In this document: one piece after another, positions 10,901 to 22,900 of the stretch
Position numbering within the stretch: the stretch's first letter is position 1
Layout of the letters: every line of letters starts with the position of its first letter
Source of the DNA: Semisulcospira habei
Lineage: Eukaryota; Mollusca; Gastropoda; Semisulcospiridae
Direction of reading: 5' to 3'
Assembly: GCA_036245525.1 (NCBI GenBank)
Contig: BTPG01000002.1
Location: 125,921,862 to 125,985,861 of the forward strand
DNA length: 64,000 nucleotides
Made by a program: the position numbers and the translations under genes
Notes under the pieces: model-generated
What the model was told of the DNA's origin: nothing
What the model saw: only the letters and a program-made list of their open reading frames with translations
Database searches by the model: none

Positions 10901-13900
10901 CCCAAGGCTGTGGGTCGAACCCTGCAGAGTGTCGGACCCGTCCCTTGAGCTTTCTCCCGCGGGCCGTGGGGGGAGCAGTTTTCCCCAGCCGTGCGCGCGC
11001 CTTTGCGGCCCCCGCCCCCTCCTGGCCTCATGGCACTAGGTGGCGTGGGTGGGGTTGGGCCCAGTGACTCCCGCCCGCTTCCGCCCCCGCCGACCCCCTT
11101 CGAGCCCCTGGTCGGCCGGCTGCTTGCCCTGAACGGCAACGAGTGGCAGTCGCTGTGCCCAGATGACCCGTGGGTGCTCTCCACCGTCTTGGACGAGTTA
11201 CAGATTTCCTTTCGCACCCCCCCCATCCCCCCCTCCGGTGCTCCCCGGTTTGGACGCGTGCGCCGGCCGACCCTTGCAAGGCGGACGTTCTTCGGGTGGA
11301 GATCGCTTCCCTGCTCCAGAAGGCCGCCACGGAGGTGGTCTCTCATCATGACTCATGACTTGCCGGCCTTCTACAGCCGCCTCTTCTTGGTCCCCAAGCT
11401 GGGCGGCCGTTGGCGCCCTGTCATCGACTTGTCGGCCCTAAACAGGTTCATTTCGGCCCCCTCATTTCGCATGGAGAAAGCGCGGGCGGTGAGTTCGGCG
11501 GTTCTCCCCATGGACTTTGCCGTCAGTCTCGATCTCGCCGATGCTTACCTGTATGTCCCCATTCACCCGTCTCAGCACTTCCTGCGCTTCACCTTCTGTG
11601 GGGTGGTATACCAGTTCCGAGCCCTCCCCTTCGGCCTCAACCTCAGCCCCTGGGTCTTCACGCGGATTATGGTTGCGGTTGTGGCCTGGGCCCGGCAGTC
11701 TTCATCCAGCCTGACTTCCAATTATCTGGACGACCTTCTGCTCCGGAACCAGGACGCTTCTGCCCTGGAGGTGGATCGGGACGCTCTTCTGGCCCTCCCT
11801 ACAGCGGCTGGGGTTCGTGGTCAATCTCGGGAAATCAGACCTCTCCCTCCCTCGTACCTTCATACACCTGGGAATGGAATTCCTGACCGACCGCAACTGG
11901 GTGCGGCTCATGGACGCTCGCATGCAGAAACTGGTGACGGTAGCTCACCAAGTGTCCCTCATGGAGGCGTGCCCGGCCAGGACCTGGCTGCAATTGCTGG
12001 GCCTGATCAGTGCAGCCGCCGATCTCCTGCCCCTCGGCTGACTACTCGCGGCGGATCCAGTTGCATCTTCTACTCCATTGGCGTCCGTCCTCGGGCGACG
12101 TCGCAGCTCCAGTGCCTGTTTCTCCCTTGGTCCACTCTTACCTCCAGCTTGGCTTGGGTCGGGAGTTCCCCTCTCCTCCCACCCCCCCTTAACGGCTCTC
12201 ACTCTGCACGGACACGAGTTGGTTCGGCTGGGGGGCGCACCTCCTCCCGGATTTTGGCCTTCCAGGACATACACAGCAACTGGCTAGAGACGAAAGCCGT
12301 CTGGCTGGCGCCAAGTCATTGGGAGTCACGCCTCCGCCACCATGAGATTTTTATCCTCTCCGACAACTCCACAGTCGTGTCTTACATTCAGAAACAGTGT
12401 GGGGGGGGGGGGGGGGGGGGTGCTCGCCGACACTCTGTTTGCTCCGACACTATAGACCACTCTATCCTCCTCCACCGCCTTCACCATTCCTTTGGCATCG
12501 CTGACTCTGCTCACTCCTGGTTTCTCTCCTACCTCTCCGACAGACAGCAGTCCGTCACCATCAACGGCGTCTCCTCCAACCCAGTCACGCTGTCCTGCGG
12601 AGTTCCACAGGGGTCCGTCCTGGGCCCGGTCCTTTTCACACTCTACACGTCTCCCCTGTCCAACATCATCCAGTCTCACCACATACACCACCACCTCTAC
12701 GCTGACGACTCACAACTACTAGACAAAGACAAACTCGACAACACTCAGTCACTGCTGACTCGCACGGCTGACTGCTACGAAGACGTGAAAAACTGGATGA
12801 CAGCAAACAAGCTTAAACTGAATGACGACAAAACGGAAGCCATGCTGGTAGGCACTCGCCAGAAACTTTCCCAGCTCCCTCCCTCCCTCTACCTTCAACT
12901 CGACAGCACCCTCATCTCCCTCTCTGACTCGGCCAAAAGCCTCGGCGTTATCCTCGATGCCTCTCTTTCCATGACCAGCTTTTGTTTCCGCCACGGCCCA
13001 GGCATGCTACTTCCACCTCCGCCGCATCGGTCAGATCAGAAAATACCTCACTACCGAAGCTGCCACCAAACTTGCTGTCTCTCTCATCCTATCTCGCATC
13101 GACTACTGCAACTCTCTCCTTTCCGGCCTCCTTCACTCTACCACTTTCACTCTCCAGTGCGTCCAGAACAATGCCGCCTCGTCCTCAGAAAGAAAAAATC
13201 CGACCACATCACTCCCCTGCTCAAACTCCTTCACTGGCTTCCCATCCCCCAACGCATCCAATACAAGATTCTGTCTCTCTGCTACAAATCCCTGATCAAC
13301 TGCGCTCCCGCCTATCTCTCAAACTTACTTCACCCCTACACTCCTTCCCGCTCCCTACGATCCGCCGCCTCCGACCCTCTCCGCCTCCACATCCCCCGCA
13401 CCAAACTCAGCACTTCCCCCCCCCCCACCCCCCCCCGCGCTCCTTTTCAGTATATGGTCCATCCATCTGGAACACTCTCCCACTCTCTCTCCGTCAGAGA
13501 GACCTGCCGACCTGCTTCCTCAGTAACACTCTCTCTCCTCCTTCCAGTCTGCCCTCAAAACTCGCCTCTTTCAACAGTTCTAGCACTATACCACCACACT
13601 CCCCACCCTAAGCAGACTGTCGTAATGTATTTCACTATTTGTGGTTCGTGAGTCGTTGTCTAAAGCGTGCGTATGAGTGCGCGAGTTGTGAGTGCGCTCT
13701 TAGAGTTATAATTATTATTTTTTTTATTTATTTTTTTTTCTTTTTTTTTTCTCTTGGATTGACTTCGCGAACGAAGATTCTATAGGGCTTGCCCACGTCG
13801 TCTGCAGGCATTTTCGTGGCTGCGGAGGCCAATCCGGGACAGGCAGGTACGACTGCAGTGGCTGCAGGGGAAGGTCTGTTCAGGGTTCTGAGTTACGACA

Positions 13901-16900
13901 GCTCTGTTTTTTCTTCTGAGCCGCTTGTCCTTAAGGTTAGCTCTGCGAGAGTCCTCAAAGGAGACGGCTGCCTTGTGAATGGTGGAGCGCCAGGTGTCAC
14001 GGTCCGCAGCAAGCGAAGACCACTGGCGGTGGTCGATTTGGCAGGCACTAAGTGACTTCTTGAGACCGTCTTTGTATCTCTTCTTTGGTGCCCCTCTGTC
14101 TCGGTGTCCAGTGGCGAGCTCGCCGAACAGAGTGATCTTGGGTAGGCGATGATCCTCCATCCTGGAGACGTGCCCCGCCCAGCGAAGCTGTGTCCGCAGC
14201 AGCAAAGCCTCGATGCTCACAGTTTCCGCCTGTTCAAGGACCTCGACGTTGGTGACATAGTCACTCCAGTGAATGCTGAGGATGGTACGCAGGCAGCGCT
14301 GGTGAAAGCGTTCGAGGAGTCGTAGTTGGCTGCGGTAGAGGGCCCAGGACTCGGAACCGTACAGCAGGGTGGTGAGGACGACAGCTCTGTACACGCTGAT
14401 CTTGGTGCCTTTTTTCAGCTGTTGATTGTGCCACACCCGCTTGAATAGTCGCCCGAAAGCACTGTTCGCTTTTGCCAGCCTGTTGTCCAGCTCCTTGTCC
14501 AGCTTGGCGTCTGACGTGATGATGCAGCCAAGGTAGGTAAACTGGTGTACAGACTTCAGTTCGGACTCGCCGATGGTGATGTGGGGAGGGCGATGCTCTT
14601 TATTATAAGTGCATTCTAAATACCGTAATTATTATTATTATTATTAGTTGTTTCTGTGGTGCCAGGATCGAGACATCTCGCTCCGGGCATGTTACATCCC
14701 CGGTCGCCTGAACGTGCTTGCGGGCTCCCTCTCGATGCGGGGGCAGCTGCTATGTACTGAGTGGGCCCTCTGACCAGAGATCTTCCGGATGATCGGCACG
14801 CAATGGGAGACCCCGATGGTCGATCTTCTCACGACGTGGTGAAATGCACAACTTCCCCTCTTCGTCTCGCTGGTCCCATGCCTGGGCAGTGGACGTGCTA
14901 TCGATCTTGTGTGAAGGTCTCGTGGCTTATGCGTACCCCTGGCGGTACTCGTTCCCAAAGTCCTGCTGAAACTCAGGGGCTCCTCTTCCTCTTGGCTCCT
15001 TTCACCTGGTGCCGGAGCTGGACGACCGACCTTTTGAACCTCACCACGGACTCCCCATAGACTCCCCACTGCAGCTACCCTCGCCACGAACCATGCTGCA
15101 GCAGCCCCAGCAGAACCTCTTTCATCCACGCCTGGAGAGGCTCCGCTTACACGCCTGGCGGTTGTGCGGGCAGCCCTCAGTCCTGCAGTCCTGATGTCAG
15201 CCCTGGGACTTTGCCTCCGCAGCTCTGATGATGCCCCAGTTGACCGAATTATTCCTCTGGCTTTTGGGGGAGCAGCACCTGGCCCCCATTACCATCCGGG
15301 GGTATCACCATTTGGGCTGTCCGGACCCCAGGGTGTGCAAAGATCTTTCGGACCTCATGGCCCACTTCGAGCTGCAGCGCCCGGTCCAGCGTGCGCTGGT
15401 CCCACGCTGGGACCTGGCATGGGTCCTAACGTGGCTTAATTCAGGCTGGTTCGAGCCGTTGCCCTTAGCCACGATGGCGGACGTCACCAGAAAGACCTCC
15501 TTCCTCCTCGCCCTCTCGTTGGTGGCCAGGGTCAGCAAGCTGCACGCACTCTCGGTGGACCCAGCCTGCCTACAGTTCAGAGCTGATGGTTCCGTCCAGC
15601 TCCTGACGACCCCGGCCTTTCTGGCCAAGAATAGACTTCCCTCTGCCCGAGCGCAGATCATTAACTTCCGGCCGCTCAAGGGGTTGGATCGGGAGTCCCA
15701 CCAACAAGATCCGGTACAGGCCTTGCGCATTTACCTGCGCAGATCGCGGCCCTTCCGACGGGGAAGGAAACGCCTCTTCTTGCCCCTGAGACGCAGCAGG
15801 AACGATATTTCGGGGCAGACAATCTCTTCATGGCTGCACTTGGTCATCTGATCCGCAAACGAGGACCTCTTCCCGGAGAGGACTAAGAAGCTGCAGATTC
15901 GCACGCACGATGTCAGAGTGGTCTCCACCATCCTCGCCTTTGACCGCAACGGTGCGGTGAGAGACGACATGGCGGCCGTTGGGTGGCAACAGAGTTCCAC
16001 CTTCGCCCGCTTCTACTTCAGGGACCTCTCGGGCCAGCGAGAGAACCTGTCCCTTGTGGGTGATCTCTCTGCGGCGCAGCACTCCCTCCTGGCACGCTAG
16101 GTAACACTTGGTTGACATCGTCGGGAGTTTGCGCCCAGGGCGTGGTACTAAGCATGTTACAAGGCCGGGGTAGGGTGGGCGGCACCCTCCTCCTTTTCGT
16201 TATTCTTCCTATTAGTAATGCCATCGGTAAGGATTTTGAGGAAACAAATGTATTTTTTCGAAAAATACTTATCGATGGCAATAATCAAAGGCCCCTCCCA
16301 CCTGCCCCGCTTGCCACCAGCTCCGTTCACTTAGCGTGAGACTGGTGTATCGGCCCACGTGGCCTCATGGGGAGGAAGGGGAGGCCACTCAGGGAGTTTT
16401 TTGGGTAACGGCTCCCTGGAGTTGCCTCCCCGGTTCCGTTGCTATATACAATGGATACTTAGGCTGAAATCGCTACCTTCGGTAAGTATTTTGGAAAAAA
16501 TACATTTTAGAAAAAAAAATAATTTTGATGGCGTAATTTTTTTACTTACGGAGCCATGGAATTCATAGATCTTCTGAAGAAGCGAATGTTCTGGACATAT
16601 ATCAGTCTCCTAACATTACAATCTCAAAGACACGCACATTGGTACATGTATGCACTAGATCCTCATGAGCCCCTTGCAGTCTGAGGGGCGCTTGAGTCGG
16701 AATGTCAGTCCATAGCCCTGCAAGTTGATCTCAGCACTGTTACCCCATATCATACTGAGGCTAAAAGCTTCAAATTTGTACACTGCCATATGCAAGCTAC
16801 ATTATAGTACTTACAGATAAGGATATAGACCAATGGCTTTAGTTCAAGGGTGGTGCCAGAATAGCTTGGCGCCAAGCTATTCTGGCACCACCCTTGAACT

Positions 16901-19900
16901 ATTTTAGTCAAACTTGTTGCCCACACTGGTGTATTCCGAATGAGTTAGACAATACATACAGTATAGTGCAAGAGTGCTGAGATGGATTTGTGGGTCTGTG
17001 ATACAGACGTGCATTTCACATGTATGATGTCCGTTCTCATGAACCTCTTCCATCTGCAGGGGCCCATGAGAGCTTCTGCTAAGTTGTCGCCTGGGGCGAA
17101 AGAGCAGTCGATTTTTGGTCAAAATTACGTGACTGCACAGTAAACCGATTTGAAATGAGATGTGGACAAATGTAGGATAGATAGCGAGACCTTTGTTGCG
17201 GACCGCTCACGCAACTGGCAAGCTGATGGCACATGCGTCATTGTGTAATGCCACAACGTCTGGGTTTTGTCTGAGTTTGTGGCAGCTGGCTAGGTGTTGA
17301 GCAAGCTGTCATTGACCGATCGTGCGTGACAGCTTTACCGCGCCAGTCTGGCCGTGGCCGTATATTTCAGGTATTTTTTGCTGTTTTTGGTTCCAATAAG
17401 GTGACCATTGGTCACGTTCAGCATGTGGCTGTAAAATCAAGGTACTTTACCTATATGTATAGCAAACATCATCTGTGCAACGCGAACGTGACTAAACAGC
17501 AGGTGACCATAAAAAGGGGTGATTGTTCATAGGAGGTTCTACTGTATTTGTGCGTGTGTGCTTGTCTGAGCTTTTGGACCTTACTGATCTAGGCTATAAT
17601 GACTAATCCAGTGTGCAAAGGGTCATTAGGCTGATGTTAGCTGCAGTTGGCCCATGCACTGCTGTGCATGGGCCAGGGAGCAGGATGGCTCAGTGGTAAA
17701 GCGTTTGACTCGTGTCCAAAAGGTCTCAGGTTCAAATCCAGCTGGGATGAAATTTGTTCAGACCCTACTTAGTGCTCTGTCTTTGAAATATTGTATGGTA
17801 TCTTACGATATCTGATCTGATCTTTAATCATTTATCTTATCTTACCTTATCATTAGCAGTCTGGCTTTGGAAGTCAAAATGTTTCTTCTCTTTTTTATTC
17901 AGAGTATGTTGATGGTTTGTGTTTTATTATGCAGATAGAGGTTCTAGATGCTGTGCCCGATATCAACATGATCGTGCTGCTGCCAGAAATCCTGGATGGG
18001 CTCTTTCTCATTCTGGGGGAAGACAGCAGAGAAATTCGAAAGATGTGAGCATCTGGAAAAAATTGCGTGCTAGTTTGTGTCATTCAACCTTATATGATGT
18101 TAGTATGAGTCGCTTTCCTTCTCAATGTAAACTGACGTTAATGACATGTGGATTGTCAACATCTTCAAAAATTAATTAAATATTTCATAAGGCCTGGTAG
18201 CAGATAATAATTGCTTAACCCATCTAGCCCCAACACCCTACAGCAGGAGATAGATTGACCATGATAATTCAAGATTGGCTTGGCGCCTTCAGGTGCCAAG
18301 CCAATCTGGTACTACCCTTCAATTATCATGGTCAGTCTGTCTTTTGCAACTGGTACATAGGAGTCTGGTAACACTTCAAAATTTTGGACAAGGGGGTAAA
18401 TAGGTTAAGTTTTTTTTTAGTGATATATAGTTACTGACTGCCTTTGAAGTCAACTTGCAAGATTCGATTACAGGCATAATATTTTTTTTTTTTTTTTTGC
18501 TGCAGGTGCCAAGGAGTGTTAGCAGAGTTTTTGGAAGGAATCAAACAAACAAAAAATGGTGTCAACTATACAGCCATGGCCAACATACTCATTGTACACA
18601 GTCAGAATATGGGTAAGAGATACATCTGCCTTGTGACTACTAGGCTAGACGCTGTACCTGATTATAATTCTCTTCATACACAGTCAGAATATGGGTAAGA
18701 GATACATTTGCCTTGTGACTACTAGGCTAGACGCTGTACCTGATTATAATTCTCTTCATACACAGTCAGAATCTGGGTAAGAGATACATTTGCTTTGTGA
18801 CTACTAGGCTAGACGCTGTACCTGATTATAATTCTCTTCATACACAGTCAGAATATGGGTAAGAGATACATTTGCATTGTGACTACTAGGCTAGACGCTG
18901 TACCTGATTATAATTCTCTTCATACACAGTCAGAATATGGGTAAGAGATACATCTGCCTTGTGACTACTAGGCTAGACGCTGTACCTGATTATAATTCTC
19001 TTCATACACAGTCAGAATCTGGGTAAGAGTTACATTTGCCTTGTGACTACTAGGCTAGACGCTGTACCTGATTATAATTCTGTTTATACACATTCCTGGG
19101 ACTGAGCTCTGTCTTTTGCTTTTTTTCTGCTCAATAAAACGTTTCAACTTGAAGCTAGATCACTACCAGACTTGAAAAGAAATTGATGCATTGGGATCAA
19201 AGCTGGAAGACAAAAACATGTATTTGATAGGAGAATCAGAAATGGAGCATTACATACATGTGGTAGAAAGATTCCCAGAAATGCTAACCCTTTGGCTCTC
19301 GGTTGCGCTTTTTGTTGATGTGATTCCTGACGGAATCACTTCAACAAAAAAGCGCGGCTGAGAGCCAAAGGGTTTAATTTGTTTGTTTTGTTATTATGTT
19401 TAGTTGTTTGTCTACCGTGCAGATGACTTGATACAGTACACAGCCATCACATGGCTGCGGGAGTTTGTGACGTTGTCCGGGCGCACGATGCTCCCACACA
19501 TGGCCGGGATCCTGAATGCAATACTGCCCTGCCTCTCCTACAGTGACGAAGCTCGACGCAAGTGAGTCAGAGCTGACAAGGACACCCAGTACCAGTTAAC
19601 ATCACTGGTGTCAATTTCATTGTGTGTCAATGGTAACTGATGATCAGTCTCATGGCAACATTGACTTTAACCTCTTGACTTCGACTGACAATACCAGTAT
19701 GTCAAAAACTACGCGTCTTTTCTGCCAAATGGTATCATCAGTAGCAGGCAAGGGGCTGAGCTGACACACCGTTGCCGTGGTTTGGGATACTTTTTTCGTA
19801 CAAAGACTTTCAAAATGTTAATTTTGTTTGTCTGCGGCTCACATGAGATTGATCGTTTTTTGTACCTTAACCCATACCATACTGAGGCTAAGCGCTTCAA

Positions 19901-22900
19901 ATTTGTACACTGCCATATGCAAGCTACATTATAGTACTTACAGATAACAATATAGACCAATGGCTTTAGTTCAAGGGTGGTGCCAGAATAGCTTGACACC
20001 TCTAGGCGCCAAGCTATTCTGGCACTACTCTTCAGCTATTTTAGTCAAACTTATTTCACACACTGGCGTATTCCGAATGATAAGGGTTAATGAATTCAGG
20101 CGTGGCACATGTGTTTCAATAAGATAGGGAGCCACTTTGGTTGTTCAAGGGTGGTGCCTGAATAGCTTGGTGCCTAAAGGCGCCAAGCTGTTCAGGCACC
20201 ACACTCGAACTACTAAGATTGACCTGACTTCTGACCAGCAATGCAGTCTTTAGAAGGCAGATCCCAGTGTGTAAGATTTTAATCAACCATTGTAGTTCAA
20301 GGGTGGTGCCTGAATAGCTTGACACCAAGACAAGATATTCTGGCTCTACACTTGAATTATCAAGGTTGAGGCAATGCAGTCTATAGAAGACAACTTTCCC
20401 CATGTGACCCAGTTGCTATGTCGCCAGCTCAAGTGTCTGCCAACACTATTTACATGAAGATAAATGGGAGTCGGTCACACAGAGTCCATACTTTTCAGAG
20501 TCAAAGAGGCGGCGGAGTCACTAAACACTTGTCTACGCAAGCTGGTCGAGGCCCAGGACGACCAGCCCACACCCACAGTGGACACTAACAAGACATTAGA
20601 GGCCGCCCACAATAAGCCCAGCGGTGATGCACAGCCGGAAACGCCAAAGTAAGCACAATGGACAGCAGGACCTGTTCGAGCAAACAACCTTACGAGAGGT
20701 CACCTGTCCCTAAAGACCATCATTTCGGTGGCTGTAGCCGCCCAAATGATGGTCATACCCATTTCACCTCATGGCCACATTCCCAAATTTTGGAGGTGTT
20801 ACCTAACAACTATGTACCAGTCGCAGGAGATGGATTGACCATGATAATTCAAGGGTAGTGCCAGATTAGCTTGGCGTCCAGGCGCCAAGCTAATCTGGCA
20901 CTACCCTTGAATTATCATGGTCAATCCATCTCCTGCTGTAGGGCAGTGGGGGTAAATGGGTTAATGACACTTTTTGCTCTTCAGGACTTTTCTTGAAAGA
21001 GCCTGTGTCTTCACAGACCAATTTTTTCTTGCAAAGATAAGGTGGGTGCTCAAAACAGGCTCTACTGTATGTATGACGATACACATTTGTTTGCTGTTTT
21101 ATCCGAAATTCTCCGTAAGCGAAGACATTTGCATCATTAGAATGAGTAAAGTGTTTTCAAAGTGTTTTCAAAAGTAGCATATTTTCTTTTTAAAAAGTAA
21201 ACACTTGACATACTTTTTTCAAAAAGGTATGTTCCTGTAAATGATTATTCTTTTACAAATTAATCTCATTCAATGCTGAAACGCAGCAAACACCAATCAG
21301 ATTTAAGAGGCATGGATCCTGATGAGCCCCTGCAGATTCAGGGGATCATGAGAATCTGTGCCTCTTGCTTTGCATAGGGCAACTAAGGCCAATGCTGGCC
21401 CAATGACTGTTTGCTCATCAGGTGTCTGCATGCCAACCACAGTGCTGTTTGATTTTGCCATATAGACTGGCGCGCATAACACCAAGGCAGAGCTTTATTT
21501 TTGTGTTTATTTCATCAAAAACATTACCGATGACATGACAAATGGGAGTGTCTACTACGTGCTCAAATTCTAGCCTACGAACCCGTTGTGTGCACACACA
21601 ACCCGGGAGGCACTCGGGGAACCCTCCAGAGGGGCCAAGAGTTGTCTCCCGGACCTGCCTATCCGGTTCCGAGTCACCTGACTCGCCAGTCAGCTACGTA
21701 GGCTCACGACCTTCGGACGTGTTCTAGCCTCGCGCTCCCTTCGACCGGTCGGTCTTGGTGCTCGAGTTCGCCGTGACTTTGGCTTCGCCTGTTGCTTCGC
21801 TTCTGCTTCGCTTCTTGCTTCGCTGCAGCTTCGCTTGCGCTTCTTCGCTTGGCGTCCTCCTTGGTTGGCTTCGCTTGGCGGACCTGCTGGTTCCCGCCTT
21901 TTCGCCGGTGGCGACATGGACGTCTCTTCTCCCGCTACCGCTTCGGCAGAGAGGTAGGATAGTTAGTTGGGCCCGGAGCCGGTCCCCGGGCGGGGTACCG
22001 GCCTGTGCCTTTGGACTCTACCTTGTTCGTGTTGTGTGGGTTTCGTTGAGCGGGGACTCTTAGCTCGGCGGGGCCCTGGTGCCCTCGCCTTTCCCCTTTG
22101 GGGTGAAATTACTGGCTTCCCCTGGTAGCCTTCGGGGAGCATTGTTTAAACCAGCTGCGGCGCGTGGCTCATGTTGCATCTCCGGCCTGGCTGGGGTATG
22201 CTTGTTTCGAGAGCGCACTCTTAGCTTAGAGCGCTACAGCATTATTGCCTGGGGGCACGGCCTTTCGTCCCTATTGTCGTTTGGCCCGCCGTGTGATGGC
22301 CTTAGTCGCCTGCGCGGCGTTAAACCCAAATAACTAAACTAAACTAAACCTATTGTCGTTTGGCGCACATTCCTCTCCAGCCTGGCTGGGGTAGGCTTTG
22401 TTCTAAAGACGCAAGCTTAGCTTCGGGCGCTATAACAGCATAGCCTGGGGGCACAGCCCGTTTGTCCATATCGTTCGGTACGGTTCCCCTTGGTAGGACG
22501 AGCCCTGTTGGTCTCGACCACGTACCGGCACGTTGTTTGTTTGGTGTGTTGCAGTGCCCTCCTGATGACCTGCACGCAGTGTGGAGGTTTCCAGTGGCCC
22601 TCGGATTCGCACAAGGTCTGCCTGCCGTGTGTCGGCTGTACATCTGAGCGTTCTTGTGACGTTTGCGCCGTCTGGCCGGAGCTCCGCTGGGTCCAACTTT
22701 GGAGCTTCTACCGACGTGAACGCCCGACACCTGTGCCTGTTGCAAGACCTGCGGAAGTGCCGGCTGTCATCTCAGACACACCGACCGCTCTTGCCCCCGA
22801 TGGCCCCAGTCTGGAAAGATCTCCACAGCGGACACAGCAAGGTAGTGTGCGGAGTCGGGAGTTCGAGGCGCGGATTCCCAGGAGGGAACGCGCTTGGACC

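Larger units (their letters stand above)
12446..14646 (+). mobile_element. L2-like LINE inserted into E3
   Basis: Starts [18 protein letters not shown]. It carries the RT motifs [16 protein letters not shown] and HLYADDSQL, then the typical L2 C-terminus [20 protein letters not shown] and [13 protein letters not shown], broken by frameshifts after about 12980. Its tail (TTATAATTATTAT and, resuming at about 14599, ATACCGTAATTATTATT) is split by a second LINE fragment. It is 5'-truncated, since no endonuclease is present. Confidence 0.82.
8926..16507 (+). mobile_element. DIRS-type retrotransposon E3 with nested LINEs
   Basis: Left end TTTGTTTCTTC at 8926 and right end near 16507. The internal complementary region at 16207-16286 equals the reverse complement of both ends joined, with TTT shared at the junction. 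Order: left repeat, gag relic, RT with intact YLDD, RNase H cut by an L2 LINE (about 12446-14646), methyltransferase-like part, recombinase, ICR, right repeat. Total 7.6 kb, of which about 2.2 kb is nested. Frameshifts make it inactive. It fills most of the 9.95-kb VAC14 intron. Confidence 0.9.

Noticed and set aside
10991..13651. An 886-codon frame running from DIRS RT into L2 RT
   Set aside because: It crosses a LINE insertion and frameshifts; it is a chance join of two broken elements and not a fusion gene.
17676..17749. A functional tRNA gene
   Set aside because: Boxes A and B are present but the acceptor and anticodon stems do not close properly and a SINE body follows.
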